Shown piece by piece: positions 1 to 9,934 of a stretch of 64,000 nucleotides of DNA (positions are counted from its first letter, which is position 1; every line of letters starts with the position of its first letter). The notes beneath the pieces were generated by a model. The model was not told where the DNA came from. It ran no database searches and saw only the letters and a list, made by a program, of their open reading frames with translations. Source of the stretch: Bradyrhizobium ottawaense (GTDB lineage Bacteria > Pseudomonadota > Alphaproteobacteria > Rhizobiales > Xanthobacteraceae); contig NZ_CP029425.2 of the NCBI RefSeq assembly GCF_002278135.3, positions 5,432,001-5,496,000 of the forward strand. The letters run 5' to 3'. A program made the translations under genes and the position numbers.

Positions 1-583
1 ACTGGTCGACGTTGGCATAGGAATCGTTCACGCGCATCGCGTCCATCGCGCGGCGGATCCGCCAGTCGCAGCTCACCGCGCCCATGCCGCGGATCGAGGT
101 CGGAAAGCTGCGCCAGGGCGTGAAACGCTCGATCACCGCAATCATGAGGTCAGAAAGGGTCTGCTCGTGGGTTCGCACCGCGTCGGGATTCGCCATCATT
201 TCGGCCGCAAGATGCAGCGTGAGCTGGCGAATGCGCGGCGAGACTTCGCCCGAGGGACGCTCGAAAAAGCCCGGCGCGCCGCTCGCGGCCCATCCGCGCC
301 GGAACTCCTTCAGCCACTCCGGCTCGATATAGAGCGCCATGATGAGCGTGCGCGGGCGATTGACGTCATGCACATAGGCATGCGGCTTCCAGCCGTCGAC
401 CAGAACGGCGGCCGTGTCCGTGAGCGGCGTGACCTGGTCGCCGACCAGGAACTGGGTGTCGGAGCCCTCGACCTTGAGCAGGACGTGGCAGTGATGATGG
501 GCGTGGCGGACCAGCGAACGATCCATGTCGAGCAGAGCGACCCTGCCGAAAGCGCCATGAGCGATGCGCAGGGCCGTCGACAT
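1..583 (-). CDS. AraC-family transcriptional regulator, C-terminus beyond the window
   Basis: The frame opens with MSTALRIAHGAFGR and runs off the left edge after about 194 codons. The N-terminal part has a cupin-like, His-rich stretch (RHAHHHCHVLLKVEG, residues 27-41), as in AraC_binding-type sensors. The visible end (WRIRRAMDAMRVN) is the usual beginning of the AraC DNA-binding domain, so only the two helix-turn-helix motifs are missing. GGAGGAAG lies just upstream of the ATG. It is co-oriented with ubiX-ubiD and ends up 124 bp downstream of ubiD, so it may regulate that pair; that link is inference. Family assignment is good, effector unknown. Confidence 0.8.
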   Translation of the reverse strand, partial: MSTALRIAHGAFGRVALLDMDRSLVRHAHHHCHVLLKVEGSDTQFLVGDQVTPLTDTAAVLVDGWKPHAYVHDVNRPRTLIMALYIEPEWLKEFRRGWAASGAPGFFERPSGEVSPRIRQLTLHLAAEMMANPDAVRTHEQTLSDLMIAVIERFTPWRSFPTSIRGMGAVSCDWRIRRAMDAMRVNDSYANVDQ

Positions 584-706
584 AAGTTTCTTCCTCCCGG
601 CGTTGCGCCGCAAAATGGTTGCCTTGCTGGTGCGGCACTATAGGCCGCCCTTGCTACATATTCCAACGGCGCAAACGGACGCAAGCCGCTTCCGGCGGTA
701 ACCCGC

Positions 707-2140
707 TCACATCCGCGCCTCCGCAAGAAGGCGCGCGACCGCAGCGCCCGGATCGGCCTGCAAGGCTGCCGTCAGGTCGACGTCCTCCTCGCCCTTGACG
801 CGGATGCGCTTGAAGGCGAGCTCGGACGCGCTGACCGGCGCTGTCGCATCGAGGCCCATCTTGGCGCCGATACCGTCATCCGTGGTCGGATCGAGTTTCG
901 AGCCGAGCGCGCCGGCGACGACCATGAGATCGCGGTCGGCCTGGAAGCGCGTCGCCACCGCCCATTCGATCTCCTCGGAGGAAGAGATATCGACGTCCTT
1001 GTCGACCACAACCACCTGCTTGATGTCGTAATGCGCGCCGAAAGCGCACATCATGACGTTCTTCGGCTCGCCCTCATTGGTCTTGTCCATCTTGATCGCG
1101 AGATGATAGCGGCAGGTGCCGCCGCGCGTGAGGCGAACATCCAGCACGGTCGGGAAGCTGCGGCGCAGATGCTGGAGCAGCGTCGCTTCGCGCGGCACGC
1201 CGCCGAGTATCAGGTGCTCGAAACCGCCGCCGACGATGGTGTGGAAGATCGGCTTGGCGCGATGCGTGATGGCATCGACTTCGATCACCTCGCGATTGGC
1301 GCGCGGGCCGTAATATTGCGGGAATTCACCGAACGGGCCCTCCGGCTCGCGCACGCCTTGCAGGATCCGTCCTTCAATCACGATCTCCGCATGGGCGGGA
1401 ACGCGAACCGAAATGGTGCGACATTTGACGACGTCCACGGGCGAGCCGAGCAGCGCGCCCGCAATCGCCATCTCGTCCTCGTCCAGCGCGGCAATCGCCT
1501 GCGAAGCCAGCAGCAGCGCCGGATGCGCGCCGATGACGATGGCGATCTCCAGTGCCTGGCCCAGTTCTTCCGCGATGCGATAGTAAGAGAACGTGTGCCG
1601 CGGCAGCAGCAGAACGCCGATACGATTCTTGCTGCTGACCTGACAACGGTGAATCGAAACGTTCTGAACGCCGGTCTTCGGATTGCGCGCGATCAACAGG
1701 CCGGCCGTGATATAGGGACCGCTATCGCGTTCATTGTGCTTCGGCACCGGAAGTTGTCGGAGCAGGTCGACGTCGTCGTGAACGACCTCCTGCACTGGAC
1801 CGTCCGGAACCTCGCGGGTCGGCAGTGGATTGCTTGCGGCGGCAAGGAATCGCGGCAGCAACTGGTCCTCGGTGACGCCGATGGAATCGGCGACCCAGTC
1901 ACGACCGGCAAACAGGTTGGCGATGACGGGAATCTCGTGCCCATCGGGACGCGGGAACAGCACCGCGCTGTCGCGCTCCAGCCGCTTCGCGATGGCGGCG
2001 AGCTCATCGATCAGCGCAATACCCTCGCGGGCAATCGCGAGCTTGCCGCGCTCGGCGAGGTAAGCGAGCCAGGCACGCAGATCGGCCGGTGCGTTCGTGC
2101 TCTTCGCCGAATTTTGCCTCGCCGAATTTTGCATTCGCAT
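707..2140 (-). CDS. UbiD-family prenylated-FMN-dependent decarboxylase
   Basis: This 477-residue protein has the length and conserved blocks of the UbiD family: YRIAEELGQALEIAIVIGAHP, an EPEGPFGEFPQYYG block and GAHYDIKQVVVVDKDVDI near the C-terminus. UbiD enzymes (de)carboxylate aromatic or alpha,beta-unsaturated acids using prenylated FMN made by UbiX. The ubiX-type gene lies directly upstream with a 28-bp gap, so the two probably form one transcript. The sequence does not say which acid is used. Flanking AraC and LysR regulators and a nearby TctC-type binding protein suggest a catabolic role rather than ubiquinone synthesis. The ATG at 2140 is followed by a second in-frame ATG two codons on. 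Confidence 0.88.
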   Translation of the reverse strand: MRMQNSARQNSAKSTNAPADLRAWLAYLAERGKLAIAREGIALIDELAAIAKRLERDSAVLFPRPDGHEIPVIANLFAGRDWVADSIGVTEDQLLPRFLAAASNPLPTREVPDGPVQEVVHDDVDLLRQLPVPKHNERDSGPYITAGLLIARNPKTGVQNVSIHRCQVSSKNRIGVLLLPRHTFSYYRIAEELGQALEIAIVIGAHPALLLASQAIAALDEDEMAIAGALLGSPVDVVKCRTISVRVPAHAEIVIEGRILQGVREPEGPFGEFPQYYGPRANREVIEVDAITHRAKPIFHTIVGGGFEHLILGGVPREATLLQHLRRSFPTVLDVRLTRGGTCRYHLAIKMDKTNEGEPKNVMMCAFGAHYDIKQVVVVDKDVDISSSEEIEWAVATRFQADRDLMVVAGALGSKLDPTTDDGIGAKMGLDATAPVSASELAFKRIRVKGEEDVDLTAALQADPGAAVARLLAEARM

Positions 2141-2168
2141 ATGACGTATCTCTCCTCGGGCGTTCGGG

Positions 2169-2789
2169 TCAGGGCGCGATCTTGCGCAGCGACGGCGAGC
2201 GGCGCTTGAGCGCTTCGTCCTCGCCCCAGCGGCGCACCACGCCGATATCGATATCGAAGAGGTCGAGCACCCGGCCGACGGTGTGCTCGACCATGTCTTC
2301 GAGATTCTCGGGTTTTGCGTAGAAGGCGGGCACAGGTGGCGCGATGATCGCGCCCATCTCTGATAGCGCCGTCATCGTCCTGAGATGCCCGGTGTGCAGC
2401 GGGGTCTCGCGCACCATCAGCACCAGGCGCCGGCGCTCCTTGAGCACAACATCGGCGGCGCGGGTCAAAAGCGTCGTGGTGACGCCCGAGGCGATCTCGG
2501 ACATCGAGCGCATCGAGCACGGCGCCACAATCATGCCCGCGGTACGGAACGAGCCGCTCGAGATTGCCGAAGCCATGTCGTCGATCGCATGGCTGACATT
2601 GGCGAGCTCCCTCACCTCCGCGATCTTCAGGTCGGTCTCGTAGGCAAAGGTCTGCTCGGCCGTCTTCGACATCACCAGGTGAGTCTCGACGCCGGCATTG
2701 CGCAGGAGTTGCAGCAGGCGCACGCCATAGGTGACGCCCGAGGCGCCGGAAATGCCGATGATCATCCGCGTGGGCGCTGCGTGCTGCAT
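2169..2789 (-). CDS. UbiX-family flavin prenyltransferase
   Basis: The predicted 206-residue flavoprotein starts MQHAAPTRMIIGISGASGVTYGVR; GISGASG is the FMN-binding signature of UbiX/Pad1 proteins. IVAPCSMRSMSEIASG in the middle and RRLVLMVRETPLH are further family hallmarks. UbiX joins a dimethylallyl group to FMN to make the cofactor for UbiD enzymes, and the UbiD partner is the next gene. The frame stays open 22 codons further upstream, but the ATG at 2789 places the flavin motif at the usual distance from the N-terminus. The gene diverges from the LysR-type regulator across a dyad-rich spacer. Confidence 0.88.
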   Translation of the reverse strand: MQHAAPTRMIIGISGASGVTYGVRLLQLLRNAGVETHLVMSKTAEQTFAYETDLKIAEVRELANVSHAIDDMASAISSGSFRTAGMIVAPCSMRSMSEIASGVTTTLLTRAADVVLKERRRLVLMVRETPLHTGHLRTMTALSEMGAIIAPPVPAFYAKPENLEDMVEHTVGRVLDLFDIDIGVVRRWGEDEALKRRSPSLRKIAP

Positions 2790-2876
2790 ATGTCTGATTT
2801 CGCTCCCGTGGCCACGTACCCTCGAGGTCTCGTAGCCGGTCGCAAAACTAGGCAATCTCGGCCATCACAACAAATA

Positions 2877-2911
2877 ATGATTGATTATATCATTCATCAT
2901 CGAAGATGATG
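2877..2911. promoter_or_regulatory. Divergent promoter region with two adjacent dyads
   Basis: The AT-rich spacer between ubiX (minus) and the LysR-type gene (plus) holds ATGAT-N7-ATCAT at 2877-2893 and a perfect 7-bp inverted repeat, CATCATC-GAA-GATGATG, at 2895-2911. LysR regulators commonly bind dyads in the spacer between themselves and a divergent target, so these are candidate operators. No binding evidence exists. Confidence 0.45.
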
Positions 2912-2947
2912 GCCCGCGAACGAGTTGGCGAACGAAGGACTGGCCCC

Positions 2948-3931
2948 GTGGAACTCAGGCAGATGCAGTATTTCCTGTGCCTGGCCGATGAAAAGAACGT
3001 CACGCGGGCCGCGCGCCGGCTCAACATCGTGCAGCCGGCGCTCAGCATGCAGATCGCCAAGCTCGAGGCCGAGCTCGGCCAAAGGCTGTTCGACCGCAGC
3101 GTCCAGGGCATGACGCTGACCAGCGCCGGCGAGGCGCTGGTGCGGCTGACGGCGCCGATCGTGCGCGATGCGGAGTATGCGCGCCAGGAGATGGCCCAGA
3201 TCGGCGGGCGGATTTCAGGCCGCGTCGCGGTAGGCCTCATCACCTCCGTTGCGCAGAGCACGATGGCGAGCTCGTCAGCGACTGTCGCGCGCCGCTATCC
3301 CGAGATCATCCTCTCCGCGTGCGAAGGCTACACCGAGACGCTGGTCGACTGGGTCAACAGCGGCCAACTCGATTTCGCGCTGATCAACGTGCCGCGCCGA
3401 AGGACGCCGCTCGCCGCGCATCACATCATGGACGAGGAGATGGTGTTCGCCTGCCGCAAGGACGGCCCGATCCGGCCGCCGGCCAAGCTGCGCTTCGACC
3501 ACATCGCGAATTTCGATCTGGTGCTACCCTCGAAGCGCCACGGCCTGCGGCTGATCCTGGACGAGCGCGCCGCAGCCCTCGGCATCGACCTGCGGCCGCG
3601 CCTGGAGCTCGACACCCTGCCCGCCCTCTGCGACGTGATCGCGACCACCGATTTCGCGACCGTGCTGCCGACCATCGCGCTCCGGCAGTCGCTGGCAAGC
3701 GGGACCATTCGAGCCCACCGTTTCGACGCGCAACGGATCGTTCGCTCCATCGCCTGGGTGCATCACCCGCGGCGAGCGGTCTCGGTTGCGGCCAAGGCCG
3801 TGCTGGACGTCATCAGCCACGATCTGGCGCAGGCCGCGGCGGTGGCAAAGCAGTTGGCTGAACCTGGCTCCGGCGGCGCAGCCTCGTCATCCCGCAAAAA
3901 ACGTCGCAAGACCGGGAAGACGATTTCCTGA
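2948..3931 (+). CDS. LysR-family transcriptional regulator
   Basis: The 327-residue product begins VELRQMQYFLCLADEKNVTRAA, the typical N-terminal winged helix of LysR proteins (DNA-binding domain about residues 1-60), followed by a substrate-binding domain to about residue 295 and a basic tail ending KKRRKTGKTIS. I chose the GTG at 2948 because AAGGA sits 8 bases upstream and LysR proteins normally start at this residue; an ATG 14 codons earlier at 2906 would fall inside a dyad. It diverges from ubiX-ubiD and lies upstream of the TctC-type gene, so either may be its target. Confidence 0.87.
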   Translation: MELRQMQYFLCLADEKNVTRAARRLNIVQPALSMQIAKLEAELGQRLFDRSVQGMTLTSAGEALVRLTAPIVRDAEYARQEMAQIGGRISGRVAVGLITSVAQSTMASSSATVARRYPEIILSACEGYTETLVDWVNSGQLDFALINVPRRRTPLAAHHIMDEEMVFACRKDGPIRPPAKLRFDHIANFDLVLPSKRHGLRLILDERAAALGIDLRPRLELDTLPALCDVIATTDFATVLPTIALRQSLASGTIRAHRFDAQRIVRSIAWVHHPRRAVSVAAKAVLDVISHDLAQAAAVAKQLAEPGSGGAASSSRKKRRKTGKTIS

Positions 3932-4143
3932 ATCCCGAACGCTCATTTGGACAAGATGTCGCGCCTCTTTGCAAAATGAGACGGGTTGGTAAGTTTCGAG
4001 ACGAGCCGGCATGACGGTCACGTCAAGCCGCTAACTACGGTCCAGGCGCAGAAAATCGCGGCCTGGCGCTCCTCCGGACAACTCCTGTCACGGACGCTCC
4101 CAAGGCTCGCAGAACAAGACGCGGTCGGGAGATTCAGTCCGAG

Positions 4144-5184
4144 ATGGCAAGGTTCGGTCACAGCAGGATCGCGGACGACACAGCGCCGCACGTTGAAGGA
4201 TTTCACCCTGACCGCAGGTCTTTGCTCTCGCTCGGCCTGGGCGCGGCTCTCTCCGCCACCGGGCTGCGTCCCGCGCAAGCCCAAGACTACCCCGCGCGTC
4301 CGATCCAGGTGCTCGTGCCCTTCGCCGGCGGCAGCGCCAGCGACGTCATCACGCGCATCCTGCTCAACCGCATGTCGACGTCACTGGGGCAGGCCTTCGT
4401 AGTCGACAACCGCCCTGGCGCCGGCGGCAATATCGGTACCGCGGCCGCTGCACATGCCGCCCCGGACAGCTACACGTTGCTGATGAGCACCTCCGGCCCA
4501 CTGGCCGCGAACCGATCATTGTACAAGGAGCTGCCCTACGATCCGCTGAAGGATTTCGCCCCGATCGGACTGTTCGCCACGTTGCCGAATGTCATCGTAA
4601 TCAATTCGAGGCTGCCGCCGAAATCCCTGCACGAGCTGATCGAGTACACCAAGGCCCGCCCCCGGGAGCTGAACTACGGGACGGTCGGAGTCGGCTCGTC
4701 GCAGCACCTCGCGGCTGCCTATTTCGAGCAGCTCACGGGCACCGAGATCACCCACGTTCCTTACCGCAACATCGCTGCTTACACGCCGGACTTCATCGCG
4801 GGCCAGGTCCCGCTCGACTTCCAGCTCTTGCCGAACGTCATCGGTCTGATCAGGAGCGGCGATGCGCGCCCGCTCGCGGTTGCCAGCGACAAGCGCATGA
4901 CGGCGCTGCCGGACGTGCCGACCGCGGCCGAGGCTGGCCTGAAGGACTACGAGAGCGCGGCGTGGCTTGCCCTGCTCGCGCCCGCGGGCACCGGCACCGC
5001 CGTTATCGACAAGCTCTATGCCGCCATGATCGAAGCCATGAACGATCCGAAGGTGCGCACCCTCCTGGTGGAGCAGGGCGCCGAGCCCCTGGTGATGGCC
5101 CCCCAAGGTCTGAAGGATTTCATGACCGCGGAAACCACAAAATGGGCCGGGATCATCAAGAAGATCGGCATCGAGCCGATGTGA
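4144..5184 (+). CDS. Bug/TctC-family periplasmic solute-binding protein
   Basis: A 346-residue exported protein. A long n-region, DRRSLLSLGLGAALSATGLRP, then AQAQDYPARPIQVLVPF gives a likely Sec or Tat signal and the start of the mature Bug fold. GGSASDVITRIL, RPGAGGNIGTAAAA and the conserved THVPYR motif are typical of TctC proteins, which bind carboxylates for tripartite tricarboxylate transporters. No TctA or TctB gene is adjacent, so it is an orphan binding protein, common in this group. The start is supported only by a weak GGGAGA about 11 bases upstream. The 212-bp gap behind the LysR gene holds nothing I can name. Confidence 0.85.
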   Translation: MARFGHSRIADDTAPHVEGFHPDRRSLLSLGLGAALSATGLRPAQAQDYPARPIQVLVPFAGGSASDVITRILLNRMSTSLGQAFVVDNRPGAGGNIGTAAAAHAAPDSYTLLMSTSGPLAANRSLYKELPYDPLKDFAPIGLFATLPNVIVINSRLPPKSLHELIEYTKARPRELNYGTVGVGSSQHLAAAYFEQLTGTEITHVPYRNIAAYTPDFIAGQVPLDFQLLPNVIGLIRSGDARPLAVASDKRMTALPDVPTAAEAGLKDYESAAWLALLAPAGTGTAVIDKLYAAMIEAMNDPKVRTLLVEQGAEPLVMAPQGLKDFMTAETTKWAGIIKKIGIEPM

Positions 5185-5310
5185 CTTCAGCTTTTGGGTA
5201 ATCAGCCTCTTCCGCGTGATCCGCCACCCGCGCCCTGCTCGCCCAAAGCTCGCTCGCTGAACCGGCTCGCGCATGGCTCAACGCAGCGGCGCTGGCGGTA
5301 TGAGCTCGCG

Positions 5311-6356
5311 TTACGGCAGATTGTCCCGCAGAAAAATGTCGATGCGGATGCGTTCTTGGTCGGGGCTGATTGGCTCGCCCGAACAGTGCGCGAGCAGAAC
5401 GCGTGCCGCAGAGCGCGCCTCGTGCCCGGGATCCTGATTGATCACGGCATCGAGCGTGCCGCGAACCAGGAAACGCCGTGTATATTGGGTCAGCTCATGG
5501 GTGATCCAGACCACCTCGCGAGCGCGGCCCGAGGCCTCGAGCGCATCGGCGATGCCGCGGTTTCCGGCGCCGCAGCAGTATATGCCGCGAAGATCGGCAT
5601 GGCGCGCGAGCAGCGCGGCCGTAAGCTCCCGCGTGCGATCGCTGTCGTCCCGGCCCTCGATGACCGGTAGCGCGGGCAGGTTCGGATACTCGCTGGACAG
5701 GATCTGATGGAAACCGAACTGCCGTTCAGTGTGATCGCGCAGCGACAGCGACCCCGCGATCACCGCGACCGTCCCCTCGCGCCCAGCAAGGAAGCGCCCC
5801 ATCAGCGTTGCGGCGGTGCGGCCTGCGGCCGGATTGTCGATGCCGACATAATGCAGGCGGCGCGAGCTTGGCGCGTCCGACACGAGGGTCACCACGGCGA
5901 CCCCGCGTCCGACGAGTTCGTCGATCGCGGCCCGAACCCTGGGATGATCGAGCGCGATGACGGCGACGCCCTGGTAGGCCGGCGACAGGGTTTCCAGCGC
6001 GCCGGCGAGCAGATCCGGATCGAACACGTCGACACGGAGAATGTCGATGAAGCCGCGCTGGCCGGCGAGCCAGTCCGCGGTGCGCTGGACCTGCTCGCTC
6101 AGATTGGTCATGAAGCTGTTGCTGCCGGTCGGCAGCACGAAGGCGAAGCGGAACGTCTGCCCGCGGGCGAGCCGCGCGGCCGCGACGTCGGCGCGATAGC
6201 CGAGTTTTGCCACCGCGGCCTCGACACGCGCGACGGTCTTGGCGCGCACGCCCTCGCGGCGGTTGACGACGCGATCGACGGTCGCAAGCGAAACGCCGGC
6301 CGCACGTGCGACGTCCTCGAGCGTGGCGCGAATCGCCGGCTGTGTCGCCCCTCCCG

Positions 6357-6360
<4 letters not shown>
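5311..6360 (-). CDS. LacI-family transcriptional regulator
   Basis: The 349-residue product has the LacI N-terminal helix-turn-helix (TLEDVARAAGVSLATVDRVVNRREG, about residues 11-35) and a periplasmic-binding-protein-like effector domain of the ribose/xylose type (Peripla_BP_4-like). The ATG at 6360 overlaps the stop of the ThuA-like gene as ATGA, indicating translational coupling as the last gene of the sugar operon. It probably controls that operon in response to the imported compound; this is inference. The frame is open 51 codons further upstream, but that stretch lies within the previous gene. Confidence 0.87.
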
Positions 6361-7001
<641 letters not shown>

Positions 7002-7011
7002 GGTCATTCCC

Positions 7012-8109
7012 TCAATCGATCTGACCCGTTTCACGTCCCGCCGGCAGCATCGCCGGCCGCTCGACGCTGCTCTCGATCTTGACGCGCCGCCCTTCATCGG
7101 CGGAGGTCTGGAACGCCTCCATCACCTCCAGCACGTGAAACGCAAGCGCACCGCTGGCGCGGTGCGGACGGTTGTTCAGGATCGCGGATGCCATGTCGGC
7201 GACCCCGATGGAGCGGAACTCACCCTCGACATGGCCGTGCGTCAACGGCATCGTTTCCCATTCGCCACCGGTCCTGGCGAGGTGCACCTCGCCGCCGAAA
7301 CGGTTCGGGTCCGGCACCTGCATGCTGCCCTTGTCGCCATAGATCTCGATCGGCGCATGCCGGTGCTTCGGTACATCGAAGCTCATCGCGATCGAGATGA
7401 CTGCTCCGCTCTCGAATTCAAGCGTACCCGCGACATGGGTCGAAACCTCGACCGGGATCAGCGTGCCGTTCATCGGCTGGCTGGTGACCAGGCGCTCCGA
7501 TTTCGGCCTCGCGGTCGAGCCCATCACGCTCGCGACCGGGCCGAGCAACTGCACGAGATCGGTGATGTAGTACGGCCCCATGTCGAGCATCGGCCCGCCG
7601 CCGCGCAAGTAATAGAAGCCCGGCGCCGGGTGCCAGCGCTCATGGCCGGGGCAGCCGAAGAAGGCGCTGCCCGCCACCGGCGTGCCGATCGCGCCGTCGT
7701 CGATCAGCTTGCGGGCGGTCTGGTGCCCGCCGCCGAGGAACGTGTCGGGCGCGCAGCCGACGCGCAGGTTCTTCTGTGCGGCGAGATCGATCACCTTGCG
7801 GGCTTCGGCGGCGTTGATGCCGAGCGGCTTCTCGGAATGGACATGCTTTCCGGCATTCAGCACCGCCAGACTGACGTCGGTGTGGGCCAGCGGCACCGTG
7901 AGATTGACGACGACCTCGACGTCATCGCGTCTGAGCAATTGATCGACCCGCATCGCCGGCAGCCCGAAAGCGGCACCCTGCCGCTCCGCGACTTCACTGC
8001 GCATATCGGCGAGCGCCCTGACCTCCATGACCGGGAAGCGTTGCGCCGCCTTGAGATAGGCGGTGCTGATGACACCGCAGCCGATGATTCCAATTCCGAC
8101 TTTTCTCAT
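7012..8109 (-). CDS. Gfo/Idh/MocA-family oxidoreductase
   Basis: A 365-residue NAD(P)-dependent sugar oxidoreductase. The Rossmann motif GIGIIGCGVIS (residues 5-15) is at the N-terminus and SEKPLGINAAEA carries the family's conserved EKP lysine, followed by the C-terminal beta-sheet domain. Such enzymes oxidise or epimerise sugars and inositols and are frequent partners of ABC sugar uptake and ThuA proteins. It lies between the second permease and the ThuA-like gene with short gaps. Substrate unknown. Confidence 0.87.
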   Translation of the reverse strand: MRKVGIGIIGCGVISTAYLKAAQRFPVMEVRALADMRSEVAERQGAAFGLPAMRVDQLLRRDDVEVVVNLTVPLAHTDVSLAVLNAGKHVHSEKPLGINAAEARKVIDLAAQKNLRVGCAPDTFLGGGHQTARKLIDDGAIGTPVAGSAFFGCPGHERWHPAPGFYYLRGGGPMLDMGPYYITDLVQLLGPVASVMGSTARPKSERLVTSQPMNGTLIPVEVSTHVAGTLEFESGAVISIAMSFDVPKHRHAPIEIYGDKGSMQVPDPNRFGGEVHLARTGGEWETMPLTHGHVEGEFRSIGVADMASAILNNRPHRASGALAFHVLEVMEAFQTSADEGRRVKIESSVERPAMLPAGRETGQID

Positions 8110-8130
8110 TGTGGTCTCCGTAAGGTCCGT

Positions 8131-8979
8131 TTATCCCTTGACCGCACCTGCAGTGAGGCCGGCAACGATGTGCTTCTGCGCCAGAAGGAAGAGAATGATC
8201 GTCGGCAGGATGGTCAACGTGATGAAGGCCAGGATCAGGTGCCATTCGGACGAATACTCGCCCTGATAGACCATGATGCCGAGCGGCCAGGGATAGAGCG
8301 CATCCGTGTTGAGCATCACCAGCGGCAACAGATAGGCGTTCCAGCTGTTGACGAAGGTGATGGTCCCGACGGTCGCCAGGATCGGCCGCGACAGCGGCAA
8401 CGTCACATAGCGGAAGAACTTGATGTAGCTGCAGCCGTCGACCAGCGCAGCCTCGAGCAGTTCATAGGGAATGTCCTTGAAGAAACGCCGGAGCAGCAGC
8501 ACGCTCATCGCGAGGCTGAAGGCCACCTGCGGCAACGCAACGCCGAAATAGGTATCGAGCAGCCCGAGATCGCGCACCTTGATGAACAACGGAAGCACCG
8601 CAGTCGCCGCCGGAAACAGCAGGCCGAGCGTGAGATAGCTCAGCAGCATCGAGCTGCCGTAGAACCTGACATGGGCAAAGGTGAACGCCGCCATCGAGGC
8701 CGTGATCAGGGTCAACACCACCGCGAGCGACGATATGATCAGCGAATTGCGCAGGAGCTGCCAGTAGCGCGCGGAGAACAGGATGTCGGAATAATTCTGC
8801 CACTCCCAGTGACGCGGCAAACCGAACGGGTTGACACGCAATTCGCCGAGCGATTTGAAGCCGCCGAGCAACGTCGCGAGCAGCGGCACCAGCACGAAGA
8901 TGGCCACGATGGCGAGGAACACCGCCTTGAACAGCACGGCGGGATCGACCGGCGTACGAGAGATCTTCGCACTACTCAT
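8131..8979 (-). CDS. ABC sugar transporter permease, MalG-like
   Basis: A 282-residue inner-membrane permease with about six transmembrane segments. The EAA loop typical of binding-protein-dependent permeases is visible as YELLEAALVDGCSYIKFF and continues to LPLSRPIL, where the ATPase docks. The ATG at 8979 overlaps the end of the other permease by 8 bp. It pairs with the MalF-like permease as the second half of the channel. No ATPase gene lies in the operon. Confidence 0.88.
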   Translation of the reverse strand: MSSAKISRTPVDPAVLFKAVFLAIVAIFVLVPLLATLLGGFKSLGELRVNPFGLPRHWEWQNYSDILFSARYWQLLRNSLIISSLAVVLTLITASMAAFTFAHVRFYGSSMLLSYLTLGLLFPAATAVLPLFIKVRDLGLLDTYFGVALPQVAFSLAMSVLLLRRFFKDIPYELLEAALVDGCSYIKFFRYVTLPLSRPILATVGTITFVNSWNAYLLPLVMLNTDALYPWPLGIMVYQGEYSSEWHLILAFITLTILPTIILFLLAQKHIVAGLTAGAVKG

Positions 8980-9934
8980 CGCGCATGAACCAACGCTTGT
9001 AGGTAAAAGCAAAGGTCACGCAGATCGCGAACAAGATGACGCCGATGGCGCTGCCATAGCCGACCCGCATGCGAGAGATGCCGTTGTTGTAGAGGAAGCT
9101 CACCATCGTGTTCGAGGAGTCCGCAGGCCCCCCGCGTGTCAGCGGCATGACGAGGTCGAACAGCTGCAGCGAGCCGACAATGGCGAAAAACACCGAGAGG
9201 CGAATCGTCGGATAGAGCAAGGGAATGACGACATGGCGCAGGGCTTGCAGCCGCGTCGCACCGTCGATGCGCGCCGCCTCGATCAGGCTCTTGTCGAGGC
9301 TCTGGAGCGCCGCGATGAACAGCATCATGTGGAAGCCAAAATACTTCCACACGATCACGATCAGCACGGCCAGCATCGACGTGTCGGTCGAGGCCAGCAG
9401 GTGCGGCGGCTCGGCGCCGAAACTGCGCCAGATCGAGGCGACGAGGCCGTAGTCACCGTCATAGACGAAGCTGAAGATCAGCCCGGTCGCGATCTCGGCC
9501 AGGATATAGGGCATGAAGAACAGCATGCGCAGCGCCACCGACCCGCGAAAGCGTTCGGCGAGCATCAAGGCCAGCGTCAGAGCGAGCGGCAGCTGGACCG
9601 CGAGCGAGACCGCAATAATCAGCCCATTGTTGCGCAGCGCGAGCCAGAAGGCGCGCGTCTCCAGCACGAAGCGGTAATTGTCGAAGCCGATCCAGTTGGT
9701 CGGCCTGCCGAACCCGTTCCAGTTGAAGGCCGAATACCAGGCGGCCTCGCCGATCGGCAGCACCACGAACAGCGTGAACAATAGCAGCGCCGGCGGCAGG
9801 AACAGGATCAGGACCGTGAAGCGGCCGTCCCAAGCCGGGCCGCGGACCGCGAGCGAAGAGAACGGTGTCTCCGCAACGCCAATCGCGGGGGAATTCGCGA
9901 TACGCCGGGCCACCGTCAGTTGCCCTGCTTCCAC
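8972..9934 (-). CDS. ABC sugar transporter permease, MalF/UgpA-like
   Basis: A 320-residue permease with a cytoplasmic N-terminal extension of about 40 residues and six membrane segments. The EAA motif KSLIEAARIDGATRLQALRH marks the ATPase contact site. The start overlaps the binding-protein gene by 19 bp and the end overlaps the MalG-like gene by 8 bp, so all three are translated in series. Family features match CUT1-type carbohydrate importers. Substrate not deducible. Confidence 0.88.
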   Translation of the reverse strand: MEAGQLTVARRIANSPAIGVAETPFSSLAVRGPAWDGRFTVLILFLPPALLLFTLFVVLPIGEAAWYSAFNWNGFGRPTNWIGFDNYRFVLETRAFWLALRNNGLIIAVSLAVQLPLALTLALMLAERFRGSVALRMLFFMPYILAEIATGLIFSFVYDGDYGLVASIWRSFGAEPPHLLASTDTSMLAVLIVIVWKYFGFHMMLFIAALQSLDKSLIEAARIDGATRLQALRHVVIPLLYPTIRLSVFFAIVGSLQLFDLVMPLTRGGPADSSNTMVSFLYNNGISRMRVGYGSAIGVILFAICVTFAFTYKRWFMRDE

